The notes under the pieces are model-generated. The model made no database searches. It had not been told where the DNA came from and saw only the letters and a program-made list of their open reading frames with translations. A stretch of 64,000 nt of DNA from JBBRHH01 sp963788015 (GTDB taxonomy: Bacteria > Planctomycetota > Phycisphaerae > Tepidisphaerales > Tepidisphaeraceae): NCBI GenBank assembly GCA_963788015.1, contig CAWBEY010000012.1, positions 2,108,001 to 2,172,000 of the forward strand. Direction: 5' to 3'. Numbering within the stretch: the stretch's first letter is position 1; every line of letters begins with the position of its first letter. The position numbers and the translations under genes are program-made. Shown piece by piece: positions 56,954 through 64,000 of this stretch.

Positions 56954-59900
56954 TCAGGTTTTGGTGAGGCGCATCCAGTTGAAGTTGCCGACGTAGCCGC
57001 TGGCGGGGGCGGAGTCGAAGTAGACGCGCAGGACGTGGATGCCGGCCGGGAGGGCGACGTTGGTCTTGGTGATTGTTTGCCAGGTATTCCAGCCGCCGGT
57101 GTTGGGGACGTTCAAGGCGCCGGTGGCGTTTGCGCCATCGACGTCAACGTGGAAAGAGCCGCCTATGCCCGCCGAGGCGACGCGGAAGTCGAGGGAGTAG
57201 TTGCCGGCAGCGGCGAGGTTGACGGTGTATTTCAAGCCACTCGCCCTTCTTCACGTAGCCAAGGGCGACGGCCGGGCCGCCGTCGGTGGCGGTGCCCAGG
57301 TCAACGCCGGTGGAGCGGTATTGGCCGCCGAGGTTGGCGGTATCGGTGTCGTGATAGGCGAGGTTTTCGCCGCCGTTGTCGAAGTTTTCGAGTTGGATGG
57401 TTGTGGAACCGGTGGCGGCGATCAGCGGCGGCGTGCCGCTGGGATAGGCCGTGGAAACCGGCGGGGGCGGGGGAGGGAGATTGGCGGGGGTGACGGTGAA
57501 GTAGTTGAGATTGCCGGCGTACTTGTTTGCGCCAAGGGCATCGAAGGCAAGCTTGAGCGTGTGCTGGCCGGCCGAGAGTTGGACACCGTTGACGACCACG
57601 TCCTTCCATGTGGCCCAGGTGCTGGTGTTGATGATGGTGATGGCATTGCTCTTGATCGCGCCGTCGGATTCCAGGTGGAACGAGCCGCCCTGGCCTGCGG
57701 AGGCGACGCGGAAATCGAAATTGTAATTTCCGTCGGCGGTCACGTTCACCGTGTAGTTCAGCCACTCGCCCGGCTTGGTGTAGGCGACGTCGAAGCCAGC
57801 ACCACCGTCGGTGTTGGATTCAACGTCAACGCCTTCGGTTGCGCGGTACTTGCCGGGGAGGTTGGTGGGATCGGAATCGTGGTAGGCAACGGCTTCGCCG
57901 CCGGTATCGTAGTTTTCGGCCTCAATGCGGACGACGGCGTTGCTGGGGATGGTGACGGGGATGTACGGGGCGGAAGTTGGAGGCGGAGGTGGGGAGACGG
58001 GTGGCGGGGGTGAGACGGGGTGGCGGCGACACTGGGGGAGGTGGAGATACGGGCGGGGGCGGCGGGGAGATTGGGGGCGGTGGAACGGCCGTTGGGGCGA
58101 TGGTGATGTTGTCGAGATTGCCGATCACTCCATTGGATCCCAGCACATCAAAAGCGACTTTGATCACGTGCGGGCCGGCCGACAGGGTAACGGGATTGGA
58201 GGCGGCAACGGTGTGGTAGGTGCTCCAGGCGCCGGTGTCATTGATGGTGAGCGGGCCGGTGACGTCCGCTGCGTCGACCTCGACATGCAGCGTCCCGCCC
58301 TGGCCCATGGAGGCGGCGCTCAGGGAGAGGTTGTAGGTTCCGGCATCGACGACGTTGGTGGTGTACTTCAGCCATTCGCCGGCGGCGGTGTATTCGACGA
58401 CATAGCCGTTGGTGGCGTCGCCGCCGATATCGACGGCTGTGGCGCGGTAGCGCCGCCGCGATTGGCGAGGTCGATGTCGTGATAGGCAATGCCTTCGCCG
58501 CCGTTGTCGAAGTTTTCGGCCTCAATGGTGACGGGCGCGGCGGCGCTGATCTGCGGGATCGTGCCAAAAGGCGTGAGCGGCGGAGGCGGTGGCGGGGGAA
58601 GAGGCGGCGGGGGAGGCAGCGGGCCGGAGGGGGTGATGGTGAAGTTGTTGAGATCGCCGACGGTGCCGCCCGGGCCGGCGTTGTCGAACATGATTTTTAG
58701 CACGTGCGTTCCGGCGGGAAGGGGCACGTTGTTGGCAGTGGTGGTGGCCCAGTTGTTCCAGCCGCCGGTGTTGTTGACGGTGATAGCGCCGGTGACGGGC
58801 GTCGAATCTACCATCACATGAAAGGTGCCGCCCTGGCCGAGGGAGGCGAAGCGGAAGGCGAGGTTGTAGGTCGCGGCGGCGGGGAGGTTGACGGTGTAGT
58901 CGAGCCACTCGCCCGGGAGCGTAAAGTTGGCGGCGTAGGTGGCCGAGCCATCGACGGCCGGGCGAAGATCCACGCCGGTGTCGCGAAATGCGCCAGACTG
59001 ATTAACGCCGTCGGTGTCGTGGTAGGCAACCCCTTCGCCGCCGTTGTCGAAGTTTTCGGCCTCAACGGTCGTAGCGCCGCTGGCGGCCACTTTCACTGGA
59101 GTGATGGCAAAGGGCGTGGGGGCGGGGGCGCTTTGGAAGTTAAGGGTGAGGTTATTGAAGTTGCCCGTTGAACTCCCCGCGCCGCCGGCTCCAGAGGTGT
59201 CGAGCACGAGTCGAACCGAATGGTTGCCGGCCGTGAGATCGAAGCCGGGGGTGGTGATGTTTTGCCACGTTTGCGCCGCCGGTGTTGGGGACGGTGAGAT
59301 AACCGGTGGTATTCTGGCCATCGACTTCGATATGGAACATGCCACCGACGCCGTTGGAGGCAACGCGGGCGGTAAGGGTGTAGAGGCCGGCGTCGTTGAC
59401 GTTGATGGAATAGTTGAGCCACTCGCCGCCGCGCGTGTTGGTCAGGTCGTAGCCGCCGCCGGTGTCGGAGGTGGTTTCAAGGTCGACATCATCGGTGCGG
59501 TATTGGGCGGGCTGGTTGTTGGGATCGGAGTCGTGGTAGGCGACCCCTTCGCCGCCGGTGTCGTAGTTTTCGGCTTCGATGATGGCCGGCGTGCTGCTGG
59601 TGACGGTGACGGGCGTGCCGCCAAAGGGGGCGGAAATGGTGGAGATGGCGGGCAGGGAGGTGATGTAGCTTCGGCGATAAGCCAGCGCCAGCGCCGCGTT
59701 GATGTCGATGCGCGGGTAGACGCGGTTGGAGATCGGATCAAAATGTCGCGCGCCGCTGTCGCGCAGGATGGAGATGATCTGGGTGGGCGTGAAGTTGGGA
59801 TTGATCTGCTTGATGAGGGCGGCGGTGCCGACCATCACCGGCGCCGACCAACTGGTCCCCTCGCCGTAGTCGGTGATGATCGGCTGGTAAGTGGTCTCAT

Positions 59901-60591
59901 TGTCATAAGGAACGGTGACGCGGTCGGCCGGGCCAAGTACGTCAACGGCCGGTCCGCGCTGGCTGCCGGACCAGATGGCGTCGGTGCGATCGATGCCGCC
60001 GCCGCCGTAGACGTTTGGATCGAGGACCGGGTATTCGACGGCCGCGGCCGGGCCGTTGTTGCCGGCGGGGGAGGCGATGAAGACGCCCAGGGAGGCGAGG
60101 GTTTTAAGTTCGCTGGTGTAGGGCGAGGGATAAAACGCGCCGCCGACGGTTTCGGTGAGATTCACGGCGACGATGTTGTAGGTGGTGCGGTTGGCGATGA
60201 TCCAGTCAAGGCACTGCTTCACCTGCGCCGGGCTGTTCTGCCGGAGGGCGATGATGTTGGATTGAGGGGCGATGCCCTGGTAGTGATAGCCGGCGAAGTC
60301 GTAAGGATTCGCGGCCAGCATCCCGGCCACGCCGGTGCCGTGGGCGGTCAGGCCCTGACCGACATTCGGATCGGTGTCGTTCTGGTAAAAGTCATACCCG
60401 GCCTCCACCTTGTGGCCCGGCCCAAAAGCGCCGCCCAGAACCGGATGTTTGTAATCCACGCCCCGGTCAATCACGGCGATGGACTGGCCGGCACCGGTGA
60501 TCGTGGGATAGTTCTGGACGGCGGCGTCCTGGCCGATGAGATGGGGATAGATCCCCCACGGGGTGGCAGCAAAGAGCCGACGAAATTCCAA
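56954..60591 (-). CDS. secreted subtilase with CBM6-like array (frameshifted)
   Basis: A secreted S8 subtilisin-like peptidase of about 1210 residues. Catalytic triad segments: AVIDRGVDYKHP (Asp), HGTGVAGMLAANP (His), oxyanion Asn in SPAGNNGP, and GTSWSAPVMVGTAAL (Ser). Five to six CBM6-like modules follow (AENYDTGGEGVAYHDSD; AENFDNGGEGVAYHDTD), linked by proline-rich stretches. The C-terminus GYVGNFNWMRLTKT is nearly the same as that of the neighbouring dehydrogenase. At least four shifts (about 59280, 58430, 57960, 57240). The listed start is TTG; LEHLEFRRLFA nearby looks like the LEPR-type leader, so the true start lies somewhat upstream after another shift. Confidence 0.85.
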
Positions 60592-60857
60592 GTGCTCCAG
60601 AAGAGGAGTGGGGGTGCGCGCGATGATGTCTCCAACGCTTGGATTGATGAGTGCGATGCCCCCACGGCATCCACGGGTTCTGAAACTTGCCCTCGAGGCA
60701 GGAAGCCCCGCTCCGTGGCGAGGATGATACGGTCAGGGGAGACGGATGCAAGCGTTTGATTGACGATGGCAAATTGTCTTTTGCCGCCTGCGCCTTTTAT
60801 CCTGCCCAATTAGCCAACGTCAGCCCCCAAATTCTCAAAATCACGCCCAATCATTTT

Positions 60858-60863
60858 TTGACA
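60858..60863 (+). promoter_or_regulatory. possible -35 element before the RiPP-like gene
   Basis: A perfect TTGACA lies 73 bases before the ATG of the small precursor gene. No good -10 box follows at the standard distance, so the assignment is weak. Confidence 0.3.
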
Positions 60864-60935
60864 TCAAGTTCACCCCGTGTACGTTTCGGCATACCAACGG
60901 GCATGGGTGGCCCGCCAATTTTTAAGGAGAGCGAG

Positions 60936-61085
60936 ATGCACACACAGAACAACGAGATTCAGAAGTCGCCGGAAAAGTCCAAGCAGACCTACACGACACC
61001 GACCCTGACGATCCATGGCAGCGTCGAAACGCTCACGCAGAAGACCATGGGAAATTCAAACGGCCCCTTCCTCGGCCGGCAATAA
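60936..61085 (+). CDS. small RiPP-like precursor peptide (lasso-type leader)
   Basis: A 49-residue peptide with a very good ribosome binding site (AAGGAG, seven bases before the ATG). The sequence YTTPTLTIHGSVETLTQ matches the leader signature YxxPxLxxxGxxxxLT known from lasso-type RiPP precursors. The remainder, KTMGNSNGPFLGRQ, would be the core. It has no Asp or Glu at the positions needed to close a lasso macrolactam. No lasso cyclase or leader peptidase gene is adjacent. It is therefore an orphan precursor or a peptide with only a lasso-like leader. Confidence 0.6.
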   Translation: MHTQNNEIQKSPEKSKQTYTTPTLTIHGSVETLTQKTMGNSNGPFLGRQ

Positions 61086-61213
61086 CGGATTGCAAGGCAT
61101 TCTAATCGCGTCCGCGCGGTCAGTCAGCGTCAGCACAGGTCCGCCCTTGAGCCAGTGCATTCGCGCTCTCGTGCCCACTGCCCTGACCCACTGCGTTCGC
61201 GTACCCTCCCGCC

Positions 61214-62161
61214 ATGCCGATTCGTAACCTGCGGGTGGTGTTCCTCGGCGTCTCGCATCCATTCAGCCGAACGCCCCTCCGCGCGCCTCTGCCACCGCAC
61301 CCAGGTCGTCGGCATCATCGAATCGCCGCCGATGCGCTACAAGCCGCCGCCCGCGGGCGTCTTCGTTCCCGAATCCCGCCTGAATGGCTTCGCCCGGCGG
61401 CGCGGCATCCCTCACTTCTTTCTCAACCGCATCCACGACCGGCCAACCGAATTCCTCCACGCCCTCCGGCCAGACATCCTCTGCATCGCCGGCCTGTCGC
61501 GCATCCTCCGCCGCGGCGACTTCGACATCGCCCCCCTCGGCGCCATCAACTTCCACCCCTCCCTCCTCCCCAAATACCGCGGCCCCAGGCCATTCCTCTG
61601 GCAGGCCCACCAGATGGACCTCGACGGCGGCGTCACCATCCACCAGGTGGACGACGGCATCGACACCGGCGACATCCTCGTCCAGAAATCCTTCGCCATC
61701 CGCCCCGGCGAGCCCCACTTCAGCATTCGCAGCCGGGCGTTAAAACTTGGGTCGGCCGCCATGCTCGAAGCCCTTGAGCTTCTCTCCGCCGGCCGCGCCA
61801 CGCCCCGCCCCCAGCGCCACCTCCCCTGCCCGCTCTACGCGCGCCACGTCGATCGTGATGAGCCGATCATCGACTGGCGACGATTGGCCCATCCAGCGCG
61901 ATCTGGCACTTCCTGCGCGGCACGCAGGAGGAAACACCCATCCTGCGCCCCGGCCCTGATCTCCAGGGCTGGTGGACCATCGGCCAAATCGACCGCACCC
62001 TCCCCGCCGAACCCCCCGCACCCCCCGGCACCATCGCCCGCGACAGGGCCGGCTACTACGCCGCGCATCGAGAAGGCAAAATCCGCCTGACCCACATCGG
62101 CCCCCCCAACCGGATCATGCGGTTGTGCTATCGCGTCGATCGGAAGGTGTCGTGGTGGTGA
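61214..62161 (+). CDS. formyltransferase family protein (frameshifted)
   Basis: A protein of about 315 residues with the formyl-transferase (PF00551-type) core. The signature INFHPSLLPKYRGPRPFLWQ carries the Asn-His-x-Ser/Leu-Leu motif, and VTIHQVDDGIDTGDILVQ carries the Asp that completes the active site in methionyl-tRNA and sugar formyltransferases. The N-terminus is RNLRVVFLGVSHPFSRT. Two shifts (about 61290 and 61905) break it; the corrected C-terminus ends at TGA 62159-62161. It lies 128 bp after the RiPP-like gene on the same strand. Substrate unknown: it may act on a peptide, an amino-sugar or the initiator tRNA. Confidence 0.7.
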
Positions 62162-62184
62162 AATAGGGGTATCGTGGTGACGAT

Positions 62185-62789
62185 ATGGAGATGGAAAGTG
62201 ACGGGAGATTGTATGAACGGCTTCGACATCCGAAGGCTTTTAAAGCCGGGGAGACCATGTCGGCGCGACGCCGAAACGCATGCCGTCGAGAACCTGGGCT
62301 CCGAGGAATGCCATGTGATGAATATCGAATTCCGTGACCTGAAAAATCCCGCCCAGGGCGTCGCGAAACTGTCCGCCGGGCACCAGGCCCAGGCCGAGCA
62401 TCGCATGATCGACCCCAAGGACATGAAGTGGCAGGACGCTCCCCCCGCACTGCCCCCCGGCTCGCAGGTGGCCGTTCTTGAAGGCGACCCCCGCCAGGCG
62501 GGCCCTTACACTATTCGCGTTAAATCCCCGGCCAACTACAAGATCCCGCCCCACTGGCACCCCGAAGATGAGCACGTCACGGTCATCTCCGGTTCCGTCT
62601 GGATGGGCATGGGCGACCAGTTGGACGAATCCAAGGCCACCCAGATTCCAACCGGCGGCTTCGTCCTGATGCCCGCCCCAAACCCACCACTTCGCCATCT
62701 GCAAAGACGAAGCGATCCTCCAGATCCACGCCATGGGCCCCTTCGGAATCAACTACATCAACCCTTCCGAGGATCCACGAAAGAAATAA
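62185..62789 (+). CDS. cupin-domain protein (frameshifted)
   Basis: The C-terminal half is a cupin: PHWHPEDEHVTVISGSVWMG gives the first metal-binding motif (HxH...E), and THHFAICKDEAILQIHAMGP the second (with His). The family-like end YINPSEDPRKK is reached after one shift near 62685. The N-terminal part (YERLRHPKAFKAGETMS; AVENLGSEECHVMNIEF) looks like another cupin-like domain and is joined by a second shift near 62255. About 200 residues overall. Two adjacent genes could also be fused by the errors. It may be cotranscribed with the formyltransferase. Confidence 0.65.
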
Positions 62790-63332
62790 CATCCCCACCC
62801 TTGACCGCTTGACCGCCCTCACCTCAATGGCGTTCATGTTCGCCGTCGCCGATCCCAAGACGTCATCCGTGGCACGCAACGAAGGTGACGGCGAACCTTT
62901 ACATGGGGAGCTTTCATGTTCTTCACATTTGCCATTGCCGCGACCCCCTTTCCTCCACCCAAGGTAGTGTGCCCCTTTATCTCCGCGAAGAATCACAACT
63001 ATCCCGTTTACTTTCCCCTGCATTAGCCATTTGAAATGCCCTGAATGGCTTGAGAGGTGTGGTCAATTGTCTTGAGCGGGTTAGCTGCGGCGATGACTGG
63101 CCGGATCCGAACATCGCCACGGGTTTGCTTGACATTTATGGAGCAGGCGAAGTGTTGGTTTAATAACAGCGTCCTGAAATGTCCTTCGGCCGGAATTTTC
63201 GCCGGTCCTTTCGGTAATGCGACAAACGGTTTTACGGACGGCTGCCATATCATCGACGGATCATTGACGCATTCGGCAATACCGTATCCGGTGGTGGTAT
63301 TAAGTGGCATCGGCCATGAGAGGGATGGTAAC
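62790..63332. other. intergenic region, nothing recognised
   Basis: About 540 bp without a convincing gene. A + strand frame from 63057 is open into the next gene, but its first 90 residues lack any family resemblance and a good ribosome binding site (GAGAGGG) lies before the later ATG. The base composition becomes more AT-rich toward the end. Confidence 0.35.
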
Positions 63333-63614
63333 ATGGTTACGCTGCCGATTATCATCGCAGAACGCGGAGGGGTTGACGTTTCGATTTACGATTCGTTGGA
63401 ACAAGCAATTTTCCAAATTGAGCCGATTGACGTCCAGCATGACGAGTACGAGGTATTTGATGCTGACGGTCGTGAGATTCGGCTCAAAACGGAGGGGAAT
63501 CAAATTTCGGTCGATTGCATCTCAGAAATCCATAATCGCGGCGGCGACTTAAAGCAAAGCTACAAGCCTATCTTGAAGCAATGGGCGGTTACGAAGAGAA
63601 CCGACGCCAAATGA
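63333..63614 (+). CDS. hypothetical protein
   Basis: A 93-residue protein: MVTLPIIIAERGGVDVSIYD and SLEQAIFQIEPIDVQHDEYE, then FDADGREIRLKT and a charged C-terminus. Two short beta strands and an acidic centre are visible. GAGAGGG lies eight bases before the ATG. Its lower GC content than the neighbours suggests accessory DNA. The following small gene overlaps its stop (ATGA). Proteins of this look are often immunity-like, but no family was recognised. Confidence 0.55.
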   Translation: MVTLPIIIAERGGVDVSIYDSLEQAIFQIEPIDVQHDEYEVFDADGREIRLKTEGNQISVDCISEIHNRGGDLKQSYKPILKQWAVTKRTDAK

Positions 63615-63706
63615 CATTGTCCGCCCTGATTACAGCCGCTATACAAGCTAGCGATCCTCAATGGCGAGGCTTCCTCTCGTGGCTAGGCAACATACTAAAA
63701 AAATAA
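63611..63706 (+). CDS. small hypothetical protein (31 aa)
   Basis: A 31-residue frame (SALITAAIQASDPQWRGFLS then WLGNILKK) that starts at an ATGA overlap with the previous stop and ends at TAA 63704-63706. The coupling suggests translation. It has an amphipathic helix and no recognised family. Confidence 0.45.
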   Translation: MTLSALITAAIQASDPQWRGFLSWLGNILKK

Positions 63707-63715
63707 GGTGTCAGT

Positions 63716-63861
63716 TTATCCTTGCACTCCGCCACCCATAAGATAGGATAATGTTCGCCATGTCCGCACCCCCCAAAGATGCCACCGATCGCACGGGACG
63801 AGAGGGGAACCAGAAGAAAGCTTCCCTCCCCTTTCGGAGAACCCATGTTTTTTGAAGATCA
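63716..63861 (-). repeat. dispersed ~145-bp repeat, copy B
   Basis: It aligns to copy A at 36176-36320 over its full length with a few small gaps. Shared blocks are the TTATCCT...AGGATAA inverted repeat, TGTTCGC, ACGAGAGGGGAA and CTTTCGGA. Gaps are not multiples of three, and neither copy keeps the same frame through the whole block. Confidence 0.6.
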
Positions 63862-64000
63862 CACAAGCCAGGTTAATTTCGAGAAGGCGTTGTAGTCCAC
63901 CAATGTCGAAACCACAGCCTTTTACCTCCACTTGTGCACCATCGCCAATACGATGCAAAGGGATTCGAACGACTTGCTGTCCAGATCGCCCAGTCTCACG
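63716..64000 (-). CDS. partial gene running off the window end (unrecognised)
   Basis: A minus-strand frame open from the window edge to TAA at 63716-63718. It begins LGDLDSKSFESLCIGDGAQV and EVKGCGFDIGGLQRLLEINL, which looks like real protein; its last third overlaps repeat copy B. Shifting one base there gives FPSRPVRSVASL and ADMANIILS, similar to the minus-strand reading of copy A, so the C-terminus is probably frameshifted. Family unknown. Confidence 0.35.
   Translation of the reverse strand, partial: RETGRSGQQVVRIPLHRIGDGAQVEVKGCGFDIGGLQRLLEINLACVIFKKHGFSERGGKLSSGSPLVPCDRWHLWGVRTWRTLSYLMGGGVQG

Noticed and set aside
52854..59171. Several Gly/Val-rich + strand reading frames across the CBM6 region
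   Set aside because: They are complements of the repetitive CBM6-like modules on the minus strand and share their periodicity.
60936..62789. A complete lasso-peptide cluster
   Set aside because: No asparagine-synthetase-like cyclase, leader peptidase or PqqD-like protein, and the core lacks the ring-closing acidic residue.
63956..63985. A tRNA T-arm-like sequence (GGATTCGAAC) at the window end
   Set aside because: The flanks do not form an acceptor or anticodon stem, and the minus strand is an open frame there.

Overview
The window looks like a chromosomal stretch of a GC-rich planctomycete, probably close to Phycisphaerae. Supporting signs are a Minf_1886-family protein (a planctomycete/verrucomicrobial family), a WD40-repeat Ser/Thr kinase, secreted proteins with an N-terminal LEPR-type motif, NPCBM and CBM6-like modules, sialidase and basic-secretory-peptidase genes, and a BlastP-recognisable set of housekeeping genes (uvrA, trpS, metG, murI, lpdA, tdh, glycerate kinase). 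These assignments rest on reading motifs by eye, not on searches.

Layout. 0-6.5 kb: end of a type II secretion/pilus operon (pseudopilin, GspF), two degenerate receiver proteins (one fused to a GGDEF domain) and a membrane GTPase. 6.5-8.2 kb: a gene-free stretch between convergent genes that is full of perfect hairpins and is best read as a roughly 1.16 kb structured non-coding RNA on the + strand. 8.2-17.2 kb: CbiX, an orphan PD-(D/E)XK-like protein, ComM/YifB, two repeat patches, a beta-propeller phosphoesterase, a CPBP membrane protease and an HExxH membrane protein. 17.3-27.8 kb: uvrA, moxR with an in-frame stop, trpS, an HNH pair, a flagellar-rod-like protein, an NPCBM protein and a DUF2127 protein. 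27.9-39.7 kb: an intact block (second membrane GTPase, lpdA, basic secretory peptidase-tdh, LuxR regulator, paired membrane paralogues, response regulator, murI, HEAT lipoprotein, dehydrogenase). 40-48 kb: WD40 kinase, HAD phosphatase, heptamer tandem repeat, sialidase, glycerate kinase. 48-52.7 kb: a XhoI/PaeR7I-like restriction-modification pair and metG. 52.7-60.6 kb: two very large secreted proteins carrying CBM6-like arrays (a sugar dehydrogenase and a subtilase). 60.9-64 kb: a tiny RiPP-like precursor, a formyltransferase, a cupin and small unknown genes.

A dominant feature is the number of broken reading frames: about twenty otherwise well-conserved genes carry one or more single-base shifts, several in A or T homopolymer runs. 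Essential genes (uvrA, trpS, metG) are affected, so sequencing or consensus error is the simplest explanation; coordinates for those genes span the whole reconstructed gene. The block at about 27.9-39.7 kb is almost free of such breaks.

The strongest candidate for something undescribed is the large structured RNA at about 6870-8030. Next are the orphan RiPP-like precursor, the dispersed 145-bp repeat shared by 36.2 kb and 63.7 kb, and the short tandem repeats (7-mer and 11-mer).
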